Positions 18,524-27,313 of a DNA stretch of 64,000 bases are shown in pieces (positions within the stretch are counted from its first letter, which is position 1; each line of letters starts with the position of its first letter). The notes beneath the pieces were generated by a model. It was not told the origin of the DNA and made no database searches. It worked only from the letters and a program-made list of their open reading frames with translations. The position numbers and the translations under genes were made by a program. The stretch spans positions 1-64,000 of the forward strand of contig CAJBES010000104.1 of NCBI GenBank assembly GCA_903952145.1, in the 5' to 3' direction. The DNA comes from an uncultured Opitutaceae bacterium. Its GTDB lineage: Bacteria > Verrucomicrobiota > Verrucomicrobiia > Opitutales > Opitutaceae.

Positions 18524-18543
18524 AACCACGGCTTTCACGGATT
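18524..18543 (-). repeat. ATCCGTG-type repeat, inverted copy
   Basis: Read on the minus strand this is AATCCGTGAAAGCCGTGGTT, matching the 3600 copy. With the direct copy at 18877-18903 it brackets the transposase remnant. Confidence 0.5.
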
Positions 18544-18669
18544 AATAATGGATTCCCGGACCAATCTGCTTCAAATCGCATTCCAAGTGCTCATTCGTGC
18601 TCACACGGCATCTGAAAAACGTGCTCGAAGCCAATAGGGGAAAATGAGGCGCAGAACGTCTTAAATAGC

Positions 18670-18858
18670 ATGGGCCGCCAAATCTTTTTTCTCTCGCCGG
18701 GTTGCCTGACGGAGCTGACGCGGGCCGACCGGTTCCTCGACGAGATGAACCGGGTGATGCCGTGGACGGAACTGGTGACCGAGGCGATCTTCGCCCGGGG
18801 GTGGTATCTCTTCCAAGCCCGCCCGGCAAAAACCGCACGTTTTTCAGGGACTCCTTAA
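18670..18858 (+). pseudogene. Possible IS5-type transposase N-terminal remnant
   Basis: A 62-codon frame whose middle, FLDEMNRVMPWTELV (about residues 23-37), resembles the conserved N-terminus of IS5-family transposases (F-L-E-x-M-D-x-V-x-P-W-x-x-L). The rest of the transposase is absent and the next codons are unrelated. No terminal inverted repeats or target duplication could be defined. Moderately supported only. Confidence 0.5.
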
Positions 18859-18876
18859 CAATGCCTGGTCCGACCC

Positions 18877-18903
18877 TAATCCGTGCCCTCCGTGAAATCC
18901 GTG
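18877..18903 (+). repeat. ATCCGTG-type repeat at gene start
   Basis: Three tandem units of the form ATCCGTG / CTCCGTG / ATCCGTG. The repeat supplies all three in-frame GTG candidates (18883, 18892, 18901) for the next gene, so the element seems to have been co-opted as its translation start. Confidence 0.5.
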
Positions 18904-19866
18904 AATAAAAATACTTCCGCACCGTTACGCCTCGCGATGCTCGGGATGATTCCGGGCAACGGCCATCCGTTCTCCTGGTCAGGCATCATCAATAGTTACG
19001 CCCCAGCCGCGCTTGCCCAGTGCCCTTACGCGGGGATCACCAAATACCTCGGCGCGCACCCGCCGGAAACCGTGGGTATTCCCGGCGCCCGCGTCACCCA
19101 CCTCTGGACCGATGATCCCTCCGAAGCACCGCTGGTCGCTGCGACCGCGCTCATTCCCCATGTCGTCCAAAAACCGGAGGATGTCATCGGTCACGTCGAC
19201 GCGGTGCTGATTGCCACCGACGACGGCTTCGACCATGTGCGCCGCGCACGACCCTTCGTCGAGGCCGGTCTGCCCGTGTTTGTGGACAAACCCCTTGCGA
19301 CCAGTCTCGACGATCTCCGCACCTTCATTGCATGGGGCAAGGCTGGTGCGGCCCTTCTCTCCTCCAGCGGCATGCGCTACGCGCCCGAACTCGACCCTTA
19401 CCTCGACGGTCATTCCGATCTCGGCCCGCTGCGCTGGGTGTCCAGCGTCACCGCGAAGACTTGGGAGCGCTACGGCATCCACGCCCTCGAGCCTGTTTTC
19501 CGCCTCACCGGCCCGGGCTTCACCTCCGTCCGGCTCGAAACCGCTCCCGGCTTCGAGCTCGCGCATCTCATCCACCGCTCCGGCACGCAGGTCACGCTCC
19601 CGGTCATTTACGACGGCGTCGCCGCCTTCGGCACGCTCCATCTCTGCGGGCAAAACGGCCAGGCCACGATCCGCTGCACCGACACCTATACCACCTTCCG
19701 CCGCCAGCTGGTCGCCTTCGTGGACTTCCTGCGCGCCGGAAAATCCGCCTACCCGTTCAGCGATACGGTCGAACTCATGGCCATTATCATTGCCGGGCTC
19801 CGCAGCCGCGCCGAGGGTTGCCGTCGCGTTGAGGTTGCTGAAATACTCACCCAACTCCCCTTATGA
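18901..19866 (+). CDS. Gfo/Idh/MocA-like oxidoreductase, GTG start
   Basis: About 320-residue Gfo/Idh-related protein. LAMLGMIPGNGHPFSW replaces the standard GxGxxG loop; VDAVLIATDDG and VFVDKPLATSLDDLR (DKP for EKP) confirm the Rossmann domain. The C-terminal domain is short. No in-frame ATG precedes the first strand; GTG 18901 is the nearest start, with 18892 and 18883 as alternatives, all inside an ATCCGTG repeat. Its stop overlaps the aldolase start by 4 bp. First gene of the 18.9-24.8 kb catabolic operon. Confidence 0.85.
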   Translation: MNKNTSAPLRLAMLGMIPGNGHPFSWSGIINSYAPAALAQCPYAGITKYLGAHPPETVGIPGARVTHLWTDDPSEAPLVAATALIPHVVQKPEDVIGHVDAVLIATDDGFDHVRRARPFVEAGLPVFVDKPLATSLDDLRTFIAWGKAGAALLSSSGMRYAPELDPYLDGHSDLGPLRWVSSVTAKTWERYGIHALEPVFRLTGPGFTSVRLETAPGFELAHLIHRSGTQVTLPVIYDGVAAFGTLHLCGQNGQATIRCTDTYTTFRRQLVAFVDFLRAGKSAYPFSDTVELMAIIIAGLRSRAEGCRRVEVAEILTQLPL

Positions 19867-20684
19867 AACTACGTCCCAGCCGCATCCTTCGCCTGCTTCG
19901 CGAATCCCGCTTCGTGTCCACCATGAAGCTCAACCTCACCGATCCCCGGGTGACCGAGATGGCCGGAATCGCCGGCTACGACGCCCTGTGGCTCTGCAAC
20001 GAGCATGTGCCGACGGACTGGACGACGCTCGAGCACGCGATCCGGGCCGCCCGGCTTTACGACATGGACACCCTCGTCCGCGTTGCCAAGGGCAGCTACA
20101 GCGACTATGTGCGGCCCCTCGAAGCCGGTGCCACCGGCATCATCGTGCCCCACGTTGAGAGCGCGGAGGAAGCGCAAAGGATCATCTCGTGGACCCGCTT
20201 TCACCCCCTCGGCAAGCGGGCCCTCGACGGTGGCAACACCGACGGCGCCTACTGCACCGCGCCCGTCGAGGAATACCTGCATCACAGTAACACGGAAAAA
20301 CTGATCGTGCTCCAGATCGAGTCACCCGAGGGGCTGGCCCAGGTCGAGGCCATCGCCGCCGTGCCGGGTTTCGACGGCTTTCTCTTCGGTCCGGGCGACT
20401 TTAGCCATCGCATCGGCCAGGCCGGAAAACTCACGCTCCCCGAGGTCACCACCGCCCGCGTACGGGTTGCCAACGCCGCGAAAAAACACGGCAAGTTTGC
20501 GATGACCGCCGGGCTGTATGTGCCGTTCGCGCAGCTCGTCACAGAAGGTCACACCGTCTTCAATCTCGGTTCCGACGTGGGCGGCCTGAATACGTGGTTC
20601 ACGCAGCGGATGGAACTCCTGCAGGACCACATCAAGGCCCTGCCCCCCGGTGCCGCCGGCAAGAACCAGTCCCCTTATGCCTGA
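19863..20684 (+). CDS. HpcH/HpaI-family aldolase
   Basis: 273-residue class II pyruvate-type aldolase (HpaI, 2-keto-3-deoxy-L-rhamnonate aldolase relatives), expected to split a 2-keto-3-deoxy acid into pyruvate and an aldehyde. WLCNEHVPTDW (about residues 42-52), GIIVPHVESAEEA, LQIESPEGL (metal-ligand Glu) and FLFGPGDFSHRIG (metal-ligand Asp) are the family landmarks. It is closely related to the protein encoded at 31466-32287 (same length, shared CNEHVP, GSYSDY, GKRALDGGN and GDFSHRIG). Coupled to the preceding Gfo/Idh gene. Two paralogues in separate operons suggest different substrates or regulation. Confidence 0.9.
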   Translation: MKLRPSRILRLLRESRFVSTMKLNLTDPRVTEMAGIAGYDALWLCNEHVPTDWTTLEHAIRAARLYDMDTLVRVAKGSYSDYVRPLEAGATGIIVPHVESAEEAQRIISWTRFHPLGKRALDGGNTDGAYCTAPVEEYLHHSNTEKLIVLQIESPEGLAQVEAIAAVPGFDGFLFGPGDFSHRIGQAGKLTLPEVTTARVRVANAAKKHGKFAMTAGLYVPFAQLVTEGHTVFNLGSDVGGLNTWFTQRMELLQDHIKALPPGAAGKNQSPYA

Positions 20685-20771
20685 GGCCAAACGGCTCCGC
20701 CGCGCGACCCGTTCATCCGCCGCGGAGCCGGACGCCTGAAGACCACCCCGCCGCGCGCAACGATTATCACC

Positions 20772-22040
20772 ATGATCATCATCAAGGAAGGCGGTCACCG
20801 GCTGTTTGAAACCGACCCCGAAACCGCGCGCTACGTGGGCGAAATGCTCGGTGAGCTGCGGCGGCGCGGGCTCGATGCCGTGCGTGATCTCAGCCGGAAA
20901 TTCGACGGCTGGGATCCCCCGGATTTCGAGCTGACCGCTCCGCAAATCGCCGCGGCGATCGCCCAATGCCCGGATCAACTCGTGCGCGACACGGAGTTCT
21001 GTCAGGACAATGTCCGCCGTTTTGCCGAGGCCCAGTTGCAGACCCTCCGCCCGATGGAGATCGAACTGCGCCCGGGCGTGTGGCTGGGGCACCGCCACAT
21101 TCCGGTGCAACGGGTCGGCAGCTACGTTCCCGGGGGGCGCTACCCCATGTTCGGGTCGGCCCAGATGAGCATCATCCCCGCTAAAGTGGCGGGCGTGGCA
21201 ACTGTCGTCGCCTGCACCCCCCCGGTGAAGGAGGGCGGGTATTACCCGGCGACGATCAACGCCATGAAACGCGCCGGAGCCGACCGGATTTTTGTGCTCG
21301 GTGGGGTGCCCGCGATGGCGCTGATGGCTTTCGGCCTGGGCGGCGTCGATCCCGTGGACATCCTGTGCGGTGCGGGCAACAAGTTCGTCGCGGAAGCCAA
21401 GCGCCAGCTTTTCGGATCCTGCGGCATCGACCTGCTCGCCGGACCGACCGAGATCGCTATCATTGCCGACGACGGGGCTGATCCGGCGCTCGTCGCCTGC
21501 GACCTGCTCGGTCAGGCCGAGCACGACCCGAACAGCGGCCAGCTCTGCGTATGCCTGGGCGAGCCCTTTGCGCACGCCGTGCTGCAGGAAGTCAACCGGC
21601 AGCTCGCCATCCTCCCGACCCGCGACATCGCGCAACAATCCTGGGAGCGTAACGGCAAACTCTACGTCGCCGCGGATGCCGACGAGGCCATCCGCCTGTC
21701 CGACGACTACGCGCCCGAACACCTCGAGCTGCATGTCCGCAACCTGGATTATTTTTTCGAAAGGCTGCAGAACTACGGTTCGCTCTTCATCGGCGAAGAG
21801 ACGACCGTTGCCTATGGCGACAAGAGCATCGGCACCAACCACATCCTGCCGACGAGCCGCGCCGCACGTTACACCGGCGGCGTCTGGGTGGGCAAGTTCC
21901 TCAAGACTGTGACCTACCAACGCATGACTCCCGCCGCCAGCCGGGAAGTCGGCGCTGTGACGGCCCGGCAGTGCGATGTCGAACGCATGCAGGCCCATGC
22001 CATCACGGCGCGGGTGCGCGTGGCGCGGTATTCCTCCTGA
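20772..22040 (+). CDS. Histidinol-dehydrogenase-family protein (HpsN-like)
   Basis: 422-residue zinc- and NAD-dependent dehydrogenase of the HisD superfamily. Catalytic and metal residues are kept: GQAEHDPNSGQ (Gln/His ligands), DYAPEHLEL (the Glu-His pair), GDKSIGTNHILPT (Asp ligand) and a C-terminal MQAHAI (His ligand). With no other his genes and a catabolic operon around it, biosynthetic HisD is unlikely; catabolic paralogues such as sulfopropanediol 3-dehydrogenase (HpsN) oxidise a primary alcohol to a carboxylate in two steps. Here it probably oxidises a polyol or sugar alcohol terminus. 87 bp after the aldolase. Confidence 0.88.
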   Translation: MIIIKEGGHRLFETDPETARYVGEMLGELRRRGLDAVRDLSRKFDGWDPPDFELTAPQIAAAIAQCPDQLVRDTEFCQDNVRRFAEAQLQTLRPMEIELRPGVWLGHRHIPVQRVGSYVPGGRYPMFGSAQMSIIPAKVAGVATVVACTPPVKEGGYYPATINAMKRAGADRIFVLGGVPAMALMAFGLGGVDPVDILCGAGNKFVAEAKRQLFGSCGIDLLAGPTEIAIIADDGADPALVACDLLGQAEHDPNSGQLCVCLGEPFAHAVLQEVNRQLAILPTRDIAQQSWERNGKLYVAADADEAIRLSDDYAPEHLELHVRNLDYFFERLQNYGSLFIGEETTVAYGDKSIGTNHILPTSRAARYTGGVWVGKFLKTVTYQRMTPAASREVGAVTARQCDVERMQAHAITARVRVARYSS

Positions 22041-22078
22041 CGCGCCATCGTCATTTTTCCGCTCAAACCTTCTTCCCC

Positions 22079-22867
22079 ATGCCTGAGCACTCCTCGTTTT
22101 CCCTCCACGGCAAAATGGTCGTCCAATGCGGCGGCACCGGTCTCCTCGGCCGCGCCCTCGTCGCTGCGCTCGGCGCCGCCGGGGCCACGCTCGTGGTCGC
22201 CTCACGCGACCAGGCCAAAATCGAGACCGCCCTCGCCCCCGGTCGCGCGGCCGGGCAGTTGCTGCACGCCGAGTCCGTGGACATCACCGACGAAGCCTCG
22301 GTGGCCGGCCTGCGTGACCGCATCATCGCCGCCCACGGACGCATCGACGGGATGGTGTTCAACGCGGTCAGCCGGCCGATGCGCAACGAGCAAGCCCCCC
22401 TCGCAGCGTGGCAGGAATCGATGGCCGTCAATGCCACCGGTTTTTTCCTCACCCTGCGCACCTTTGCGGACGCGATGGCGGTCCAACCCGCCGGCGGCAG
22501 CATCGTCAACATCGCTTCCATGCAGGGCATGATCGGCTGCAACCCCTGGCTCTACGAAGGCACCGCGATGGGCACCGTGCCGGACTATTTTTTCCACAAG
22601 GGCGGCATGATCAATCTCACGCGCCACTACGCGTCGGTTTACGGCCAGCGCAAAGTGCGCGTCAACGTCGTCTCCCCCGGTGGCATCTACAATCCCGAGA
22701 AGCCCCAGGCGGACGCTTTTCTCGAGCGCTACGGCAAGATGACCATGCTCGGCCGCATGGCCGACGCCCCGGAAATTGGCGGCGCGGTTGCCTTCCTGTT
22801 GAGTGATGCCGCCAACTATATCACCGGTGTCAACCTGCCGGTGGATGGCGGTTACACGGCCAAGTGA
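22079..22867 (+). CDS. SDR family oxidoreductase
   Basis: 262-residue short-chain dehydrogenase. CGGTGLLGRAL (about residues 17-27) is the nucleotide loop, NIASMQG carries the catalytic Ser, and DYFFHKGG the YxxxK pair; it ends VNLPVDGGYTAK as SDRs do. An insertion (MIGCNPWLYEGTAMGTVP) sits between Ser and Tyr and shapes the substrate pocket. ATG at 22079 was chosen because it is just ahead of the first strand. Same transcript as the HisD-like gene, 38 bp upstream. Confidence 0.9.
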   Translation: MPEHSSFSLHGKMVVQCGGTGLLGRALVAALGAAGATLVVASRDQAKIETALAPGRAAGQLLHAESVDITDEASVAGLRDRIIAAHGRIDGMVFNAVSRPMRNEQAPLAAWQESMAVNATGFFLTLRTFADAMAVQPAGGSIVNIASMQGMIGCNPWLYEGTAMGTVPDYFFHKGGMINLTRHYASVYGQRKVRVNVVSPGGIYNPEKPQADAFLERYGKMTMLGRMADAPEIGGAVAFLLSDAANYITGVNLPVDGGYTAK

Positions 22868-22901
22868 GCCCGGAGCGATTGCTTCCCAGGAGATTTCAAT
22901 C

Positions 22902-24014
22902 ATGACGCCTCGCCAAAGACTGCTCACCGCCTACACCGGGGGCCGGCCGGATTCTGTCCCGGCCCTCGCCGACCTGTCTTACTGGCACGCCGGCAACGGC
23001 GGCGGCAAGTTCATCCCGGGCAAGACGGATGGGGCCAACCGCGACAAGGTGGCAACCCTGCTCACCCTGCACCGGCGCACGGGTGCGGCGATTCACGTCA
23101 ACCTGGGCTCATTTTACAACGAGGTGCACCACCCGTCGGTGCGGGCCGCCTCCGGCATCCGCGGCGAACACTATTTTCACCGGCTGGAAACTCCGCTTGG
23201 CACCGTCGAGGAGATCCGCGAGTGGTCGCCGGTCACCTTCAGCTGGCCCATCACCCACCACATGATTCAGGACGTGGAGGACCTGAAGGTGGTCCGTCAT
23301 GTCTTCGAACACCTCACCTACACGGCGAATTGGGATCTGCTGCGCGAGGTGGACGCGCAGGTCGGCGAACTGGGCCTGCCCTTGGTGCAGGTGCCCTACT
23401 CCGGCATGGGCTTTCTGATGAGCCGCTACGCCGGCGTCGAACTCACGGTCATGCTGGCGATCGACGCCCCGGATGAACTGACCGAGACGCTGGCCGTGAT
23501 CAACGCGGCCCACGCGAAGAGTTGCCGCCTGATGGCGGAGGGGCCCTCACAGGTCATGATTCACTCCGACAATCTTTCCGCCGACGTGCAAAGCCCCCCT
23601 TGGGTGCTGCGCCACAGCGGCGAACACTACGCGCGGATGGCGGCCATCGCGCACGAATACGGCAAGCCCATCGTCACCCACATTGACGGCCGGCTGCGCG
23701 GTTTGCTCCGCACCACCCGTGACTTGGGTTTCGATGGTGCGGACGCGGTGACCCCGGCCCCTTGGGGTGACCTGACTCCCGCGGAGTGCCGGGCCGAGGC
23801 CGGCCCCCGCTACGTACTCTCCGGCGGCGTCCCGCCCGGCAGTTTTCATCCGGACGTTCCGCTGGCGGTTTTCGACGCGCAGGTGGAGGCCTGGCTGGCG
23901 CTCCGTCACCAGAGTCCAGCCCTGATCATTGCGCCCGGTGACCAACTACCTCCGGACGGTGATCTTGACCGGGTCACCCGCATGGTGGCAGCCGCGGCCC
24001 GGGCCACTTACTGA
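22902..24014 (+). CDS. URO-D superfamily protein, HxD variant
   Basis: 370-residue protein of the uroporphyrinogen decarboxylase / MtaA-CmuA methyltransferase fold. It begins MTPRQRLLTAYTGGRPDSVP, the family's usual opening. At the site where MtaA has zinc-binding HxC it has VTHIDGRLRGLL (HxD), followed by GGVPPG and GDQLPPDGD. The protein encoded at 62312 shares all three features, so the two form one subgroup. A good ribosome site (AGGAGA) precedes the ATG. Not likely a haem enzyme given its place between two SDR genes; function unknown, possibly methyl or carboxyl transfer from a sugar derivative. Confidence 0.85.
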   Translation: MTPRQRLLTAYTGGRPDSVPALADLSYWHAGNGGGKFIPGKTDGANRDKVATLLTLHRRTGAAIHVNLGSFYNEVHHPSVRAASGIRGEHYFHRLETPLGTVEEIREWSPVTFSWPITHHMIQDVEDLKVVRHVFEHLTYTANWDLLREVDAQVGELGLPLVQVPYSGMGFLMSRYAGVELTVMLAIDAPDELTETLAVINAAHAKSCRLMAEGPSQVMIHSDNLSADVQSPPWVLRHSGEHYARMAAIAHEYGKPIVTHIDGRLRGLLRTTRDLGFDGADAVTPAPWGDLTPAECRAEAGPRYVLSGGVPPGSFHPDVPLAVFDAQVEAWLALRHQSPALIIAPGDQLPPDGDLDRVTRMVAAAARATY

Positions 24015-24053
24015 AACCGCGGCACGGCGAACCCTGCTTTACCTCATTACCTT

Positions 24054-24833
24054 ATGAATCCCGGCCTCAACCTGCAGGGTAAAATCATCTGGGTCACCGG
24101 CGGCGCCGGTTACCTTGGTTCCGTCATCACGCGCGAACTCGATGCGCAAGGCGCCCAGGTTATCTGCATCGATCTGGCGGGCCGCGCCGAGGCACTCGTG
24201 CGCGAGCACGCCCTCACCCGCACGGTCCCGCTCTCGCTGGATGTGAACGATGCCGCGGCCCTGCCCGCCGTGCTTGATGCCACGATCGCCGCGCACGGCC
24301 TGCCCGATGGCGTCGCGCACCTCGCGTTCGCCTCCTCCAGCGGCCACCGCTTGGAAACGCTCCCGGCCGCCGAATTTCAAAAGACATTTGATCTCGCGCT
24401 CACGCCGACCTTCGTCCTCTGCCGCGCCCTGGCCGAAAAAATGAAACCGCGGGGCTCAGGCAGTATTGTGCTGTTCTCCAGCATGTATGGCGTCGTCGCC
24501 CCGGATCCGCGTATCTACCACGCGCCCCTGACGCCCAACCCGATCGACTACGGCGCGAGCAAGGCCGCCCTGCTGCAACTCGCCCGCTATCTGGCGGTGC
24601 ATTACGGTCCGAGCGGCCTTCGCTTCAACTGCATCACGCCCGGACCATTCCCCAACCCCGGCGTGCAGCAGGCCCACCCGAAATTCATCGATGCGCTCGC
24701 CCAAAAGACCGCGCTCCGCCGTATCGGCCGCAACACCGAGATCGTCGGACCCGTTCTTTTCCTGCTCTCCGACAGCGCTTCATTCGTCACCGGCCACAGC
24801 CTGGTGGTCGACGGCGGCTGGACTGCTTGGTGA
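24054..24833 (+). CDS. SDR family oxidoreductase
   Basis: 259-residue short-chain dehydrogenase. WVTGGAGYLGSVI (about residues 13-25) is the TGxxxGxG loop; LFSSMYG has the Ser, and IDYGASKAALLQ the YxxxK. It ends HSLVVDGGWTAW. Resembles gluconate 5-dehydrogenase-like and oxidised-sugar SDRs. Last gene of the operon starting at 18901, converging on the glycosidase-like gene at 24944. Confidence 0.92.
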   Translation: MNPGLNLQGKIIWVTGGAGYLGSVITRELDAQGAQVICIDLAGRAEALVREHALTRTVPLSLDVNDAAALPAVLDATIAAHGLPDGVAHLAFASSSGHRLETLPAAEFQKTFDLALTPTFVLCRALAEKMKPRGSGSIVLFSSMYGVVAPDPRIYHAPLTPNPIDYGASKAALLQLARYLAVHYGPSGLRFNCITPGPFPNPGVQQAHPKFIDALAQKTALRRIGRNTEIVGPVLFLLSDSASFVTGHSLVVDGGWTAW

Positions 24834-24943
24834 CGCTTCCCCGACGACCCTCACCACCGGGCGCAGCCAGCTTTGCCATGAGGCCGGATAACGCCGGCGC
24901 GCAGTCCTGCCTCATCAGGGCAACGGTCATCGTCCCGGGAAAA

Positions 24944-26677
24944 TCAGGCGGGATCGATGCCGGGCCGGATCGCCAGCTCGATGCTCACGATCGTGACGGG
25001 CTGGTCGCCGCCGTTCTCGATCGTGACTTCATTCCACCCGTCGCGCACCAGATCGACCGGGAAACGGAAATTGCAGCCCTTGTGCTCCGGCGTGAGGTGG
25101 GTGAGCGGCCCGCAGGGAAACAGCAATTGATCCGTCAGCGTGTATTCCAGGCGCGGCCAGCAACCGTTGCAAGCCACCGGCAGGACCGCAGCCCGGTCGC
25201 CCGCCTTGAGCACAACCTGGACCACGAGTTCCAGCCCGCGATCCGTGGGCTCGGCGCACATCGGCAGGCGGAAGGACCGGTTCCACCATTTCTCCAGGGT
25301 CACCGGCAACTGCGGCGTAATCTCAAAGGGCGGCAGCACCAGGCCGTGACCGCTCAGGGAAAACGTGTAGTGCTTGGGCTGACCGCGCAGCCAATCGAGC
25401 CGGTGAATGTCGCGCAGCGCGGTGTAATCGGAGATCAGTCCGGGAATCCGCCCGGGATCGGTGCAATAAAAATTAAACCACTCGATGCCATCGGCCCCGA
25501 GGACGAGTTTGCCGGCCGCATTCGCCCGCAGCATCTCGTGACTGGAGGAGATGAAACGAATGCCCTGGGTGTGGTTGATGGCCGGCGCGTGCGTGGGCAG
25601 CGGGTTGGCCCCGTCCTCGATCACCCCGTAAATGGTCACACGGTCGCCGAGTTTTTGCCGCAGGGTGTCATGCGGCATCTCCCACGCGGTGCACCAGAAC
25701 CCGGAGGGCGCCACAAAATCGATCACGCCTTCCCGACAAAGCGTGACCACATCGAGCCCGATGCTTTTCAGGGTTTCCAACTGGCCCGGAATGCGCAGGC
25801 CCAGCGGGTAGGGCCGGCCGGTCTGTTGCGCGCGGCGCGCGGTCAGCGCGCGCACCTGGCGGATCCAATCGCTCATCATGTCGATGGTTTCCCGGGTCGC
25901 ATTGGGTTCACAGCAAAGCGGCTGGCGCCACCAGTCCAGTTCCAGGCCCTCGTAATCGTAATCCTCCACCACCTCCTTGATCTGGGTGAACATCAGCTCC
26001 CGGACCTCCGCTTTTTCATAGTTCAGGCCCGTGCGATAGCCCGGCTCGAACATCGTCGGGGCATAACCGCTGTGCTGCAGCCGCATCTCCGGCTGCTTGA
26101 GCAGCGGCACGTTGAAGAAACTGCCGTTGATGTTTTTGTGCCCGTGATAATCGTTCATCCGGATGCTGACCCATGGGGAGACACCCCGGCGGCGGCAGGC
26201 CTTGGCCGCCTCGGCCAGCCAGTCCACCCCGGCATCCAGCAGATCTTGATAGAGATTCATGAAGGCCATGATCCGGTCGATGAACCGCTCCACGTCCTCC
26301 GCCTCGGTGGCGCCCTGACAAATCGCATGGCCGCGGAAATACTCCCGGTCGCCCCGCACATAGCCATCGAGGATGGTCGGGATGACTTTGCTCGGATACC
26401 AGGCACGCGAGGCGTTGGCGTTTATAATAAAGGTGTCGATGCCATTGTCCGCCAACCGATCCACGTAGTTGTGGATCGCCGTGGACTTGAACGGCCCGCC
26501 CACCGGCGTGGTCGCCGGGTCAAGAATCCCGCTGCGGGCATTGACGACCTGCTGCAGGGAGAAGTCCTCGGGTTGCCATTTTTCCGGGTTGTAGAAAAAG
26601 ACGCAGGTGTCGCCGTTGAAGAGATTGCGGTGGCGCTTGGCGAGGGGCTTGGGCGTCGGGGCGGGGTCGCGGGTCAT
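24944..26677 (-). CDS. TIM-barrel glycosidase-like protein (GHL10/DUF187-like)
   Basis: 577-residue protein that looks like a (beta/alpha)8 barrel glycoside hydrolase with a C-terminal beta domain. Barrel strands include TFIINANASRAW, VSPWVSIRMND, YEGLELDWWRQP (acidic pair at a strand end), DFVAPSGFWC and GIEWFNFYCTDP. The C-terminal part (from about residue 450) contains LVVQVVLKAGD and VNEVTIENGG-type strands. A relative is encoded at 59631-61064 (DGIQLDWMRFP, ISMFNFPLTG). Start at ATG 26675-26677, or 26707. No signal peptide. Activity unknown. Confidence 0.65.
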   Translation of the reverse strand: MTRDPAPTPKPLAKRHRNLFNGDTCVFFYNPEKWQPEDFSLQQVVNARSGILDPATTPVGGPFKSTAIHNYVDRLADNGIDTFIINANASRAWYPSKVIPTILDGYVRGDREYFRGHAICQGATEAEDVERFIDRIMAFMNLYQDLLDAGVDWLAEAAKACRRRGVSPWVSIRMNDYHGHKNINGSFFNVPLLKQPEMRLQHSGYAPTMFEPGYRTGLNYEKAEVRELMFTQIKEVVEDYDYEGLELDWWRQPLCCEPNATRETIDMMSDWIRQVRALTARRAQQTGRPYPLGLRIPGQLETLKSIGLDVVTLCREGVIDFVAPSGFWCTAWEMPHDTLRQKLGDRVTIYGVIEDGANPLPTHAPAINHTQGIRFISSSHEMLRANAAGKLVLGADGIEWFNFYCTDPGRIPGLISDYTALRDIHRLDWLRGQPKHYTFSLSGHGLVLPPFEITPQLPVTLEKWWNRSFRLPMCAEPTDRGLELVVQVVLKAGDRAAVLPVACNGCWPRLEYTLTDQLLFPCGPLTHLTPEHKGCNFRFPVDLVRDGWNEVTIENGGDQPVTIVSIELAIRPGIDPA

Positions 26678-26839
26678 ATGGAGTTGAAGACCCCCACCTT
26701 CGGCCAAAGCCGCCGGCGGGCCACGCTAAAATGACAAATCGGCTGCCCCGCTGCGGACGTCGCAGGCCGCCGGAGTTGAGCAAACTTTAAGAGCGCCAGG
26801 GCGCAAGGAACGGGGAAAACATCGCTCACTGCCGACCCT

Positions 26840-27313
26840 TTATCCCTTTCCCCTTATCCCAAGCCCCTCCCCACCGTCCTCGTCATCGGCGGCGGCGGCA
26901 AACGCCACCGGCGCACCTTCTTCGCCACTTTCAACATGATTGCCGCGGTGGGCGCCACCCGGCACCCCGCCCGCAAATTGCAGCGCGTCCGAAGACTGGG
27001 CATAACCGATGTCCTCGATCAAGTCGCGCGTCACGACGGTGATGGCCTGGGGTATGCTCAACAACGGCTGGTTGGTCTTGAAGCCCGTGGCGGCGTTCGT
27101 TGTCACGTAGCCCTTGTCCTGTGTCGTCGTCACCTCGAAGTGTGACAGCTGAACCACGTTATCGTCACTCTGCTTTGCCTCCACGGCCGATGGACCGGGA
27201 TCTTCTGTCTTTGGGGCTTCTTGGGCTGAAATTGGCGCATACGCCAAGATGAGACAAAGGACGCCGAAGCACTGAACCGCTGCGCGCCCTTGATGGCTAA
27301 CGTTGTTTTTCAT
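26840..27313 (-). pseudogene. TonB-dependent receptor N-terminal fragment
   Basis: Opens with a signal peptide (MKNNVSHQGRAAVQCFGVLC, cleavage after about residue 31), then an Opitutaceae-style TonB-receptor lead (VVQLSHFEVTTTQDKGY) and the start of the plug domain (SIPQAITVVTRDLIEDIG). Resemblance ends near residue 115; the remaining codons are unrelated and low-complexity. A real receptor has 700-1000 residues. The break lies next to a fragment of a Gfo/Idh gene on the other strand (26867-26928), so this is a rearrangement junction. Confidence 0.85.
26867..26928 (+). pseudogene. Fragment of a Gfo/Idh gene 5' end
   Basis: These 62 bp match the start of the Gfo/Idh gene at 37087 (37096-37163) at 55 of 62 aligned positions, with one 6-bp gap. 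The encoded residues PTVLVIGGGGKRHRRTFFAT are a decayed form of PTVLIIGCGSIGERHLRTFL. The gap removes two residues of the nucleotide loop. Nothing of the rest of the gene remains. Confidence 0.7.

Larger units (their letters stand above)
18488..18882. other. Intergenic stretch with repeat copies and IS remnant
   Basis: About 395 bp between operons. It contains an inverted copy of the ATCCGTG repeat (18524-18543), a short transposase-like remnant (18670-18858) and a direct copy of the repeat (18877-18903). Reads as an old insertion site. No promoter was recognised, although the operon from 18901 needs one here. Confidence 0.5.

Noticed and set aside
20772-22040. Histidine biosynthesis hisD
   Set aside because: No other his genes nearby and the context is sugar catabolism; only the superfamily is supported.
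20322-22205. 627-codon minus-strand frame
   Set aside because: Antisense to the aldolase/HisD-like region; the plus-strand genes carry clear catalytic motifs.
24827-26734. 635-codon plus-strand frame
   Set aside because: Antisense to the 24944-26677 barrel protein; no recognisable domain.
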